Assembly: GCF_914271485.1 (NCBI RefSeq)
Contig: NZ_CAJZAG010000014.1
Span: 62,001 to 126,000 of the forward strand
DNA from: Cupriavidus pampae
GTDB taxonomy: Bacteria > Pseudomonadota > Gammaproteobacteria > Burkholderiales > Burkholderiaceae
Direction of reading: 5' to 3'
Length of the DNA stretch: 64,000 nucleotides
The notes under the pieces were generated by a model that was not told the origin of the DNA, made no database searches, and saw nothing but the letters and a program-made list of their open reading frames with translations. The position numbers were made by a program, and so were the translations under genes. Below, one piece after another: positions 43,181 to 52,800 of this stretch (its first letter is position 1; the number at the start of each line of letters is the position of its first letter).

Positions 43181-44344
43181 TCACGCCGGCTGCGCCACTT
43201 CCATGATCCGGCGCCCGAGCGCTATGCCCCAGCGCACCAGGCGCCGGTCGGCGGGCAACTGACCGAGCTCCCAGCTAGCCAGCGCGCTGTCGATGTCTTC
43301 CACGTCGTGCATCACGTTCTGCAGCGCGCGCGCCAGCGCCAGGGCGTTGGCCGCGGCCTTGCCGGCACCCGCGCCGGTATGCGGTCGCGCGACGAAGGCG
43401 GCATCGCCCACCAGCGCAACGCGGCCGAACACCATGCGCGGTGCTTCGTAGTCGTGGATCAGCTGCACGAATGGATCGGGCGTGGCCGTGACCAGACTGG
43501 CGAGCGCGGGGGCGAGTTCGTCGCGCGCATCGCGGTGCAGCGCCTGCATCTCGGCCTCGCGTAGCGCGCCCGGCGGCAGCGAATGGGTATGGCGATGGCC
43601 GTCGCGATCCTGCAGCAGCGCTTCGAGTGCCGGGCCCTGCGCGATGCGGCGATACCAGACCCAGTTCTGACGGCGCTGGCCGGGGCGCACGCTGCCGTCA
43701 TCGCCGGGAATGCGATAGCTGAGGAACTGGTGGCCAGGGCCGTCCTGGAAGGCGAAGGCGTCATCGAGCAGCTTGCGGCTGTCGTCGCTCAACGCCGCTT
43801 CGGCGAGGATGCCGCGCCATGCGACGTAGCCCGCGTAGGAAGGGGTATCCGTCGGCAGCAACTGCGCGCGCACGCTCGAGAGCGGGCCATCGGCACCGAT
43901 CAGCAGATCCGCCTGCACGCTGCGCCCAGACGCGAAATAAGCGGTCACGCGCGGCGACTCGAACGAAGGGTCCTGCGTGAACGAGACGAAGGTCTCGCCG
44001 GACTGGACCAACGGGCCCAGCGCTTCCCGCATACGCAGGTACAGGCCATTCCAGGCGATCTGCACCTGCGGCATGTACATGCGGCGTACCGAGCCATCCT
44101 GCGCGACGAAGATGCGGTCGCGGGAGGGCACACCAAAGTTGGGGCCGTAGCTGACACCGGAGAAATCGAGTGCATCGGTGACATCGGGTTGCAGCACGAG
44201 GCCGCCACCGCGGCTGTCGAGGTCGCGCGGCGAGCGCTCGAAGACCTCGACGTCCCAGCCGATGGCACGCAGGCAAATCGCGCTGAGGAGGCCGCCGAGC
44301 GAGCCGCCGATGACGATGGCACGAGGACGCTGGAAGATGGGCAT
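43181..44344 (-). CDS. FAD-dependent monooxygenase (aromatic hydroxylase type)
   Basis: Flavoprotein of 387 residues. The dinucleotide motif IVIGGSLGGLLSA starts at residue 10, the second FAD motif is ALVGDAAFVARPHTGAG at about 305-320, and DLLIGADGPLSSVR is the DG motif binding FAD and NADPH. The layout resembles 2,6-dihydroxypyridine hydroxylase-like enzymes; the actual substrate is unknown. It follows the lipoprotein gene by 16 bases. Confidence 0.9.
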   Translation of the reverse strand: MPIFQRPRAIVIGGSLGGLLSAICLRAIGWDVEVFERSPRDLDSRGGGLVLQPDVTDALDFSGVSYGPNFGVPSRDRIFVAQDGSVRRMYMPQVQIAWNGLYLRMREALGPLVQSGETFVSFTQDPSFESPRVTAYFASGRSVQADLLIGADGPLSSVRAQLLPTDTPSYAGYVAWRGILAEAALSDDSRKLLDDAFAFQDGPGHQFLSYRIPGDDGSVRPGQRRQNWVWYRRIAQGPALEALLQDRDGHRHTHSLPPGALREAEMQALHRDARDELAPALASLVTATPDPFVQLIHDYEAPRMVFGRVALVGDAAFVARPHTGAGAGKAAANALALARALQNVMHDVEDIDSALASWELGQLPADRRLVRWGIALGRRIMEVAQPA

Positions 44345-44360
44345 GGTCGGTTCCGGTCGA

Positions 44361-44732
44361 TCAGCGCGCGACGCCGTCTTGCAGACGGGCCGCCGGTGCG
44401 TGGTGACGTGCGTCGGTGGTGTCATCCCACGTCGGCAGGCGCGTCGCGGTGGCCCGCACATAGATACGCAGGTCGGCGGGGCGCAGACCGCTCATATCGC
44501 GATCCATGTCGGGGTTGACGTTGCGATCGCTCGCGAGCCTTTCGCCATTGGCGCGTTCGCTGATACGTTCCCCCGCGTTTTCCCCGGCTTGTTCCCCATA
44601 ACGGTGCGAGGACCCGAGCGCGCGGGCGCCGATCGACGATTCCGTGGTGAGGCATGCGGCGAGAACCATCGAGAGAAGCGCCGCGCCGCCGAAACTCATC
44701 AGGAGCTGGAGCCAAAGATGCCGGTACGTCAT
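44361..44732 (-). CDS. Putative lipoprotein
   Basis: Protein of 123 residues. A hydrophobic signal with lipobox MVLAAC places the lipidated Cys at residue 27, followed by TTESS. The rest is hydrophilic and Arg/Glu-rich with no domain I recognise (RYGEQAGENAGERISERANG). GGAGG lies 6 bases before ATG 44732. It starts the co-directional run ending with cydB. Confidence 0.72.
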   Translation of the reverse strand: MTYRHLWLQLLMSFGGAALLSMVLAACLTTESSIGARALGSSHRYGEQAGENAGERISERANGERLASDRNVNPDMDRDMSGLRPADLRIYVRATATRLPTWDDTTDARHHAPAARLQDGVAR

Positions 44733-45062
44733 GTTCGGACCTCCGTTGCGATATGTGTGCTTGTTGCATGGAATCGTAGGAGGGAGGACATGGTGGTAAC
44801 AATTGGCGCGTGGTCGGTGGGGCGTTACACGAAGGTATGAGTCAAGCAAAACCTCGTGCAGTTGACTTGGCACCAATGGTCCGAAGTCGTTCCATTCCGA
44901 AACCCCGCAGCGATCGCGAAGATGGTCACCACACATGCGCCTCGACAATGGCGTCGAACGTAGAGGGGACGACTTCCACGCGTCCTCTGGCGCACCCCTG
45001 GCACCGACCGGTTTCAGTTCCGATACACAAGCGCGATATCCCGCGCTTCACAGGAGTTCACG
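44733..45062. other. 330-base divergent region before the efflux genes
   Basis: No gene is visible. It must hold promoters for the lipoprotein run (minus) and the efflux operon (plus). A possible minus-strand pair is TTGTTA and TACGAT 18 bases apart near 44775-44805. AAGCGCG (45029-45035) and CGCGCTT (45042-45048) form a perfect 7-bp hairpin ending three bases before the AGGAG of the efflux gene. Confidence 0.5.
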
Positions 45063-46673
45063 ATGGCCACGCTGGCGATCTCCGCCACGGCACGCTTGCA
45101 TACGGCACCGCGATTTGCCACGACCCTGGTTGTGGCGGCGGTGGCCGCTGCGACGATGTGTGGTGGCTGTGCCGATTTTGGCGCTGGCCATACGACGCAG
45201 ACTCTCGCGCCGGTCTCGGCCACGCGGCACAGCCTGCCGGAAGAGCACGGCGCGTGGCCAGATGCGGGCTGGGCCGATCGCTTCGGCGATCCACAACTGC
45301 GTGTGCTCGTCGATGAGGCCGTGGCCGGTAGCCCGACGCTGCAGGCCGCGATTGCGCGTGTGGAGGCCGCGCGGGCGCTGGCGCAGGGCGCGCGCAGCGC
45401 GTTGTATCCGCATGCGGAGGTCCAGGGCGGTGTCGCGCGCGAGCGCTACTCGGAAACCGATCTGTTCCACGGCACCGCGCTGGCCGGCAAGTGGCTCGAT
45501 CAGGTGCATCTGAGCGCGGGTCTGACCTACGACCTCGATTTCTGGGGCAAGCATCGCGCCGAATTGCAGTCGGCACTGTCGACGGTGCGCGAGGCCGATG
45601 CCGAGCAGCAGTCCGCGCGGTTGTTGCTGACCACCAGCGTGGCGCGCGTGTATGCGCGGCTGGCTACGCTGTACGCACTGCGCGATGTGACCGCGAGCAC
45701 CATTGCGCAGCGGCGCGATCTGGCGTCGCTGGCAGAGGCGCGTCACGCGGCGGGGCTCGATACGCAGGTCGGGATCACGTTGCAGAGCGCGAGCGTGGCG
45801 AGTATCGAGACGGAGTTGACGCAGCTCGACGATGGCATCGAGATCACGCGCCACCAGTTGGCCGCGCTGATGGGCAAGGGGCCGGATCGCGGGCTTGCGA
45901 TTGAGCGGCCCACGTTGCTGGCGCGGCGTGATGACGCGTCCGCACAGCCGTTCGACCGTTTGCCCGACGATGCCCGCATCGGGTTGCTCTCGCGCCGGCC
46001 TGACCTGGTGGCCGCACGGTGGCGCGTGGAAGCCGCGTCGCAGGACATCGAGGTGGCGCGGGCCGAGTTTTTGCCGGATATCAGCGTATCGGCGATGGGT
46101 GGGCTGACTTCGATCGCGCCCTCCGACTTTTTGCTGGGCGCCAGCCGTGCGTTTTCGTTTGGGCCGTCGCTGACGTTGCCGGTGTTCGAGGGCGGCAAGT
46201 TGCGGGCGAATTTGCACGGGCGTTATGCGCAATACGACGCCGCGGTGGCGGATTACAACCAGACGCTGGTCGATGCGTTGCGCGGGACGGCGGACACAGT
46301 TGGCAGCCTGCATGCGGTGGCCACGGCGCGCACGCAGCAGGCGCAGGCACTGGACCTGTCGCGGCGCGCGTGGCTGCTGGCCACGGATCGTTGGCAGGCG
46401 GGGCTGGCGGATCAGCTTGCGGTGCTCGACGCGCAGACCGAGGTGCTCGCGCAACAGCGGCAGGCGGCGCAATTGCAGGGGCAGCAGGTGGATCTGCTGA
46501 TGGCGCTGGTGTGGGATCTTGGCGGAGGCTATGGGGTGCCCTCTCCCCCGGCCCCTCTCCCCGTGGGAGAGGGGAGCAAACAAGAGGTAGTTTCGGATTC
46601 ACCCTCTCCCCCGACCCCTCTCCCCTCTGGGGAGAGGGGAGCAAACCGCGCGCGCGTTGAGGAGGCATCATGA
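45063..46673 (+). CDS. Outer-membrane efflux lipoprotein (NodT/TolC family)
   Basis: Protein of 536 residues. A signal peptide with lipobox CGGC (about residue 36) leads to two outer-membrane efflux (OEP) repeats at about 75-280 and 300-490, with DLFWGKHRAEL-like DFWGKHRAELQSAL and the YNQTLVDAL helix. It forms the outer-membrane tunnel of a tripartite pump. The normal end is near VWDLGGGY; the last 42 residues are encoded by two copies of the genomic CCCTCTCCC repeat and look accidental. Its stop overlaps the next start (ATGA). Confidence 0.92.
   Translation: MATLAISATARLHTAPRFATTLVVAAVAAATMCGGCADFGAGHTTQTLAPVSATRHSLPEEHGAWPDAGWADRFGDPQLRVLVDEAVAGSPTLQAAIARVEAARALAQGARSALYPHAEVQGGVARERYSETDLFHGTALAGKWLDQVHLSAGLTYDLDFWGKHRAELQSALSTVREADAEQQSARLLLTTSVARVYARLATLYALRDVTASTIAQRRDLASLAEARHAAGLDTQVGITLQSASVASIETELTQLDDGIEITRHQLAALMGKGPDRGLAIERPTLLARRDDASAQPFDRLPDDARIGLLSRRPDLVAARWRVEAASQDIEVARAEFLPDISVSAMGGLTSIAPSDFLLGASRAFSFGPSLTLPVFEGGKLRANLHGRYAQYDAAVADYNQTLVDALRGTADTVGSLHAVATARTQQAQALDLSRRAWLLATDRWQAGLADQLAVLDAQTEVLAQQRQAAQLQGQQVDLLMALVWDLGGGYGVPSPPAPLPVGEGSKQEVVSDSPSPPTPLPSGERGANRARVEEAS
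46539..46582. repeat. CCCTCTCCC palindromic repeat, copy inside the efflux gene (1)
   Basis: CCCTCTCCCCCGGCCCCTCT followed by CCCCGTGGGAGAGGGGAGCAAAC. It translates in frame as PSPPAPLPVGEGSK at the C-terminus of the efflux lipoprotein. Same family as the copy at 19531. Confidence 0.8.
46602..46646. repeat. CCCTCTCCC palindromic repeat, copy inside the efflux gene (2)
   Basis: Second copy 20 bases after the first, CCCTCTCCCCCGACCCCTCT followed by CCCCTCTGGGGAGAGGGGAGCAAAC. It translates as PSPPTPLPSGERGAN. The two are direct repeats in the same orientation and frame. Confidence 0.8.
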
Positions 46674-47947
46674 CTGCACAGAACGCCGGTAGTGCACCGG
46701 GCTCGGCCACCACGCCCTCGGGAACGCTAGCAGCTACCCCTGCGGCGTCGCCCGCGCTGACACCGACGCCGACGCCGACACCGACACCGACATCCGCACC
46801 CGCACCGACGCCGATCGGCGTGGTGCCGCACATGTCGGGTCGCAAGGTTGCCGCCATCGCGGCCGGGCTGCTTGTCGCGGGTGCGGCCGGTGCGTTCTAC
46901 TGGTGGCACGACGTGCGCAATGTTGCCGCGACCGAGGACGCATACGTCGGTGGCAACGTGGTGCAGGTAACCCCGCTCACAGCCGGCACCGTGGTATCGA
47001 TCGCTGGCGACGACACACAGTTCGTGCGTGTTGGGCAACCGTTGGTCGAACTCGACCCTGCCGACAGCGAGGTGGCGATGGAGCAGGCCGCCGCGCAGCT
47101 CGCGGCGACCGTGCGGCAGGTGCGCACTCTGTACGTCAACAACGGCACGCTCGCGGCCAATATCGCGTTGCGCGCGGCGGACCTGGCGCGCGCGCAGGAC
47201 GATCTGCAGCGGCGTCAATCGGTGAGCAATCCGGGCGCGGTATCGAAGGAGGAGGTCGAGCACGCGCAGACCGCCGTGCGTACCGCGGCGGCAGCGCTGC
47301 GGGCCGCGCAGGAGCAATTGGCATCGAACCGCGCGCTGACCGATCGCACCACGCTTGCCGCGCATCCCGATGTCGCGCGTGCCGCCGCGAGCTATCGTGC
47401 CGCCTACCTTGCGTTTGCGCGCTCGGCCTTGCCCGCGCCGGTCGATGGTTTTATCGCGCGCCGCGCGGTGCAGGTAGGGCAGCGCGTGGCACCGGGCACG
47501 CCGTTGATGGCCGTGGTACCGCTCGATCAGGTATGGGTCGACGCCAACTTCAAGGAGAACCAGCTGCGCCACGTGCGCGTGGGGCAGCCCGTCGCGCTGT
47601 ATGCCGATCTATACGGCACGCGCGTGCGCTACGACGGCAAGGTCGCCGGCTTCTCCGCAGGCACCGGCGCCGCGTTCTCGCTGTTGCCCGCGCAGAATGC
47701 CACTGGCAACTGGATCAAGGTGGTACAACGGTTGCCGGTGCGCATTGCGCTCGAACCCGCGCAACTGGCCGCGCATCCACTGCGCATCGGTCTCTCGATG
47801 AGCGTGTCGGTCGACACGCGCAACGACGCCGGAGCCTCGCTCTCCACGCTGCCGCCGCTCACGCCGCTACGTACCGATGTCTATGCCGAAGTGGCGCGCC
47901 AGGCCGACGCGCATATCGCAAAAATCATCGAGGCCAATGCAGGCTAG
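46670..47947 (+). CDS. Membrane fusion protein of a tripartite efflux pump (EmrA-like)
   Basis: HlyD/EmrA-type adaptor of 425 residues. A Pro/Thr-rich cytoplasmic N-terminus (PTPTPTPTPTSAP, from a 6-base tandem repeat) precedes one membrane helix (about 60-80), then the lipoyl/barrel strands EDAYVGGNVVQVTPLTAGTV, a coiled coil (about 130-240) and the closing barrel SALPAPVDGFIARRAVQVGQ. It links an inner-membrane MFS pump to the outer-membrane protein encoded just before. Start ATG overlaps the upstream stop. Confidence 0.93.
   Translation: MTAQNAGSAPGSATTPSGTLAATPAASPALTPTPTPTPTPTSAPAPTPIGVVPHMSGRKVAAIAAGLLVAGAAGAFYWWHDVRNVAATEDAYVGGNVVQVTPLTAGTVVSIAGDDTQFVRVGQPLVELDPADSEVAMEQAAAQLAATVRQVRTLYVNNGTLAANIALRAADLARAQDDLQRRQSVSNPGAVSKEEVEHAQTAVRTAAAALRAAQEQLASNRALTDRTTLAAHPDVARAAASYRAAYLAFARSALPAPVDGFIARRAVQVGQRVAPGTPLMAVVPLDQVWVDANFKENQLRHVRVGQPVALYADLYGTRVRYDGKVAGFSAGTGAAFSLLPAQNATGNWIKVVQRLPVRIALEPAQLAAHPLRIGLSMSVSVDTRNDAGASLSTLPPLTPLRTDVYAEVARQADAHIAKIIEANAG
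46756..46795 (+). repeat. ACCGAC-type hexamer tandem repeat in the adaptor gene
   Basis: Seven or so copies of a 6-base unit (ACGCCG/ACACCG) encode the PTPTPTPTP run of the adaptor's N-terminus. Such simple repeats can change in number by slippage; unit loss stays in frame. Confidence 0.7.
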
Positions 47948-47970
47948 CCAATGCCGGCTAGACATCGCTG

Positions 47971-49482
47971 CTAACGTAACCACCGCTGCCACGCCGCGAA
48001 AATCGCCACGAGCAGACAACCGCATCCAACAATCGTCAGCAGATTGGCGCTGGCCACCAGCGTGGCCTGCTGGTCGATCTGCTGCGACAGCGTGGCCAGC
48101 ACCGTGGACGATGGCACGCCACCCAGACGGAACGGATCGACCCGATCAACCAGATGGGTGCGCGCCACGGCCTCGCCGAATTGCAATCCCTGCGCGCCCA
48201 GTCCGGTCCCAAGCGCGGCCGCCAGCTGTCGCACGATGTTCTTGAACTGATAGGCATGCGGAAAATCCTCGAGCGAGGTGTCGAGGAACGACAGCCGCGC
48301 CACCATCAGCAACGTGAATGGCACCGAAGCCGCCTGTAACAACAGCACCGGCAGAATGCGCGCCATCGACAGATCGGTCTCGATGCGCGTGGCAAACAAC
48401 CAAGCCGAAGCGGCGATCATCAGATAGCCAAGCGCAAGATAACGGCGCGTGCCGGGCAACTTCATGCCATACCAGACGAACAGGATGGACATACCGACAC
48501 CAAACGCCTCGGTCAGCGTGAGCACACGCCCACTGGTCTCGAACGTAAAGCCGAGCCCCAGCTGCAACAGGTTCGGAATCAGGTAGTTCCACAAGCCACC
48601 GAACACCGCATACGTCGCATAGAACAGCACGCCAGTCTGATAACGTCGACCACCGAGGCGACGCGGATTGAGCCACGCATCCGGACGGCGGCGCAGGCGC
48701 AGAAACGCCAGCACGACCAGCGTCATGCCGGTGAGCGGCCACAACAATACCTCGGGCGTGTCGAGCGCGGTATAGATGCGCAGATTGGCCAACCCATGGA
48801 TCAGAATCAGCGCGCCCGCGCCGAGCACGATCACGGTGCGCCAATCCAGCGCGGCCAGTGTGGCGAGGTCGGGAATGACCGGTGGCCGCACGCGCCGCGG
48901 ATAGGTGCAGGCCACCAGCAACCACACGCAGACGGTAACGACGGCCTGCAGCACGAAGATCATGCGCCACCCCGCATCGAGCATCAGAATTGCGGTGGTC
49001 CACGGCGCCACGGCATTGAGCCCCAGCGCACCGATCACGAATGGCCACAACAATCGCGCGCGCTCCTGCGGCTGCGCCAGCAGCTGGATCAACGTGCGCG
49101 AGGCCGCGAATAACCCGCCCGCGCCAAGACCCTGCACCGCAAGCGCGAGCGACAACTGCAGCACGTTGTCCGACACCGCGCACAGCAGCGCGCCCACGAT
49201 GGCGATGATCAGCCCCAGCAACGTGGCACCGCGATAGCTGATGAAGTCGGCCACGCCGCGCAGGATCAGATTGGCGACCACCGCCGCGCCCGCGTATGCC
49301 GTCAGGCACCACAGAAAATCATCGGGCGTGGCATAGACACCCGCGCGGATATGTATCGCACCCGTCGCGAGCATCGACGTGGCGACGAAGTCGACGCCCG
49401 TCGCACACCCGAGCGCGAGCCCAAGTGTGAAAACGGCGGGGCGCCCCAGCGTCGGTAATGCGCTTAGCGGGACGGCAGGCAT
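47971..49482 (-). CDS. MFS efflux transporter (DHA2/EmrB type)
   Basis: Transporter of 503 residues with about fourteen membrane helices. ADFISYRGATLLGL sits at the helix 2-3 loop and ALAVQGLGAGGLFAASRTL resembles motif C of DHA2 exporters. It is the natural inner-membrane partner of the adaptor and outer-membrane genes, yet it is on the opposite strand, convergent to them with 23 bases between. It overlaps the upstream secreted-peptide gene by 19 bases. Confidence 0.88.
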   Translation of the reverse strand: MPAVPLSALPTLGRPAVFTLGLALGCATGVDFVATSMLATGAIHIRAGVYATPDDFLWCLTAYAGAAVVANLILRGVADFISYRGATLLGLIIAIVGALLCAVSDNVLQLSLALAVQGLGAGGLFAASRTLIQLLAQPQERARLLWPFVIGALGLNAVAPWTTAILMLDAGWRMIFVLQAVVTVCVWLLVACTYPRRVRPPVIPDLATLAALDWRTVIVLGAGALILIHGLANLRIYTALDTPEVLLWPLTGMTLVVLAFLRLRRRPDAWLNPRRLGGRRYQTGVLFYATYAVFGGLWNYLIPNLLQLGLGFTFETSGRVLTLTEAFGVGMSILFVWYGMKLPGTRRYLALGYLMIAASAWLFATRIETDLSMARILPVLLLQAASVPFTLLMVARLSFLDTSLEDFPHAYQFKNIVRQLAAALGTGLGAQGLQFGEAVARTHLVDRVDPFRLGGVPSSTVLATLSQQIDQQATLVASANLLTIVGCGCLLVAIFAAWQRWLR

Positions 49483-49700
49483 CCGTGCGCGGCGGTGCAG
49501 GGCGCGGCCTTGGCGTCATGCGCGGATTTGCGGGTCGGGGATTTGGTGGACGGCGCGGGTTTGGGCGCGATCAGCTGATAGTCGTATCGATCGGCGGCAA
49601 ACGGGCTGGTGGCGGGATCTTCCGCGTAGCCAGTACTACAGATGAACGCGGCGGCTGCCGCGGCGAGGGCTACAGCAATTGGGTAGATGCGAGGGGACAT
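49464..49700 (-). CDS. Small secreted protein upstream of the EmrB-like gene
   Basis: Protein of 78 residues. A signal peptide ends near CSTGYA (about residue 26), leaving a 52-residue Lys/Pro/Ala-rich mature chain with two Cys near the end (APCTAAHGC), which may form a disulfide. GGAG lies 6 bases before ATG 49700. It overlaps the MFS start by 19 bases, so both are on one transcript. I do not recognise it. Confidence 0.6.
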   Translation of the reverse strand: MSPRIYPIAVALAAAAAAFICSTGYAEDPATSPFAADRYDYQLIAPKPAPSTKSPTRKSAHDAKAAPCTAAHGCLPSR

Positions 49701-49866
49701 GGGAGGCTCCGTGGTGGCATGACCGTTCCCATAAAGCATATCGATCGGCGTCGCCAGACGTCAGCCGTACCGTGGTCTCAGCGTTCCCACCTGAACGTAT
49801 GGTTCGGCGCGCGCGTGCGAACTCGCAAGCGTGTGCGGCGCGCGAAAGCCGCCGCGGACCGGGCCA

Positions 49867-52800
49867 TCAGCCGCCCGGCGCGCGCAGCGGAATCGTGAAC
49901 GTGAACGCGCTGCCGTAGGGCACCAGCGCCACCGCGCGCAACTGGCCGCGGTGCGCCTCGATGATCGACCGGCAGATCGCCAGTCCCATGCCCATGCCAT
50001 TGACCTTGGTGGTGTAGAACGGCTCGAAGACCTGCTCGGCCATTTCGCCGCCAATGCCAACGCCGGTGTCGCCCACGCTCACCTCGAGCGCATCGCCCTC
50101 CACGATACGTGTGGCAATCCGCAGGACGCGTGCGCGGCCTTCGATCTCGCTCATCGCCTCGATGGCGTTGACGATCAGATTGAGGATCACCTGCTGCAAC
50201 TGCACGCCATCACCAAACGCTCGCGATGGCTCGGCATCGAGCTCCAGCTGCACGGTCACGTTACGCCGCGCGATCTCGCTGCGCGAAATCGCCAGGATGT
50301 GCCGAATGGCCTCGTGGATATCGACCGGTGCCAGTACCGGTGCCGCATTGCGCGTCAGGCTCTGCAGGCTGCGGATCATGTCGCCCGCGCGCTGGCCTTC
50401 GCTCGCGATCGCAACCAGCCCTTCGCGCGCGTTGTCGATATCGGGCGTGGCACGTGCCAGCCAGCGCAGGCTCGCGCCAGCGTTGGAGACGATCGACATC
50501 AACGGCTGATTGATCTCGTGCGCGATGGACGCCGTGAGCTGACCCACCGTGGTCGCACGTGCCACGCGCGCCAGATCGGCCTGCGCATTGCGCACCGCAT
50601 CCTCGGACTGGCGCCGCGCGGTGATATCGGTCACCGTGCCGAAATAGCGCAGCACATCGGGCGCGCCGTCCTCGGGCGGCATCGGCTTGCCGATCACCGC
50701 GACGTGCACGATCGAGCCGTCGCGTCGGACGATACGATGCTCCACCTGCACGGGCAGCCGCTGCGCCGTATTGATCTCGACCAGACGCTTCATGGCGGCT
50801 CGGTCTTCGGGATGCATGCGCGACAGGAATACCCCGAACGGCGCATCGCGCTCGGACGGATCGAGGTCGTAGATGCGCAGCAGTTCGTCGGAGCAATAGA
50901 AGCGGTCTTCGCACAGATCCCAGCGCCAGCTGCCGGTATGGCTTACCGTCTCGCCCATCGCGAGCGTGGCCTCGCTGGTGCGCAACTCGCGCTCCACGCG
51001 CTGGCGCCGCTCGTTCTCGACCAGCAGGTCGTCGTAGAGCCGCGCGGTGCGCAGCGAGATCGCCGCCTGCGCGGCCACCAGCTCGAGCAGGCGCGTCTGG
51101 TCGAGCGTGAACGCGTCGCGCACGAGGCGGTTCTCGAGGTAGAGCGCGCCGATGACCTCGTTGTGGCGCACCATCGGAATGCAGATGGCCGAGCAGTCCG
51201 GATGCCGCGCAAAGTACGGGTCGATGGCGAACGGACTCGCGCGCATCGAGGGGCCGATCATCGCCACCTGACCCGTGCGCGTCGCGGTGTGGAACATCGA
51301 CAGCGGCAGTACATCGGCATGCAATGGATCTTGCCCGATGCGCACGCGCACGCCATCGACGGCCGTGTCGGCATGGGCCTCCACCAGCGGTCCTTCAGGA
51401 TAGATGCGGATCAGCAGGCCCCGCTGCGCGGCCGCATACTCGAGCGCGATCGTCATCAGCTTGTCGATCAGGCCGTCGAGCCGGATCTCCTCGGTGAGCG
51501 CGCGCGAGGCCTTGATCACGCTTTCGATATCGACGGTATGAAAGCCCTCGCCAAGCTGCCACACGCGCGGCTGCGTCGGATTGATGAGCTCGGGAAAGCG
51601 CGTCTCCATCTGCCGCGCCTTGGTCAGCGCGCCCCAGCGCACGTAAGCGTCGCGCGCATCGCGGCGATGCGCGTGTGCCGCCGCGGCCAGACCGAGCGAG
51701 GCGCAATGATGCGCGGCGCGTTCGTGCGCAATGGCGACGATCTGCGCAAAGCCATGCGCGGTGGCGTGCGCGATGGCCTGCTCGTAGCACGTCATCGCGC
51801 GCATCGCATCGCCTTCGCGGCGCGCCAGTTCGGCTTCCACCAGCAATGCCTTGTCGACGAAGGTGACTGGATTGATGGCGGCCCAGTCGCGAATCTTGCG
51901 CACATCGGCGCGCAGCGTATTCCAGGCCTCGAGGTCCGGCTCCTCGGGCGACGTCGCGATGGTCAGCGCGCGCAGCAGACGGAAGTCGAGCTGATGGATA
52001 TGCGCGGGGGCCGACCACGCGAACGTTGCCGCGCGATCCAGGCACAGTGCGGCCGCTTCGTGGCGTTCGGCCAGCAACAGCATCGTCGCGCGATAGAGCC
52101 AGTGCCAGAACTCGAATGTCGAGAGGCGCTCGCCGCGCGGAATGCCTTCACCGTCGGGGCCGGCATCGTCCATCCAGCGTTGCGCGGCGCTGTCGTGCGC
52201 ATCGGCCCCCGCGCGCAGGCCATCGACAAAGCGCTGCTGCGCGAGCAGGATCGACTCGACGTCCTGGAAGCCCGCGCGGCGTACGAACTCGAGGCCGCGC
52301 GCGATCTCCACGGCCACGTCGTCGAGCCGGTCGCCACGCACGAGCATCGCGGCGACGATATGGCAGCACGCGTAGCAGGCGGTGGTCACATCGCCATGCG
52401 CGACGCCCGCGGCAAAGCCAGCGCGTGCGCATTCGATGGAGTACGAAAGCGGCTGCGTCCACACGCTGAGCTGGTCGAGCGGCAACTGCACGCGCGCCAT
52501 ATGCGCGGCATAACCATGATGATTGACCAGCCGCCGCGCCATCTCGCCGTAGCGAAAGCCGTCCGCGTAAGCGTCGAAGCGATGGCAGACCTGCACGCCC
52601 AGCCAGCCCAGTGCCGAGGTGGCGGCGGCCGTCATGCCATGCTGCAGCGTCAGCCGCAGCATCTGGCACAAGCTCAGGAACGCGAGGTTCTCGTCGGTGA
52701 AGCTAGCGGGCACCATCAGCGCGGCCAGCAGGCTCATCGCGCCTTCGGTGTCCGGATCCTTCATCACCGGCAACGCGAGCATGGCGCCCAGCGTGGTCGT

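Noticed and set aside
46539..46646. CRISPR or terminator reading of the paired CCCTCTCCC repeats
   Set aside because: Only two units, palindromic and without spacers of constant size; they lie inside a coding frame and lack a T-run.
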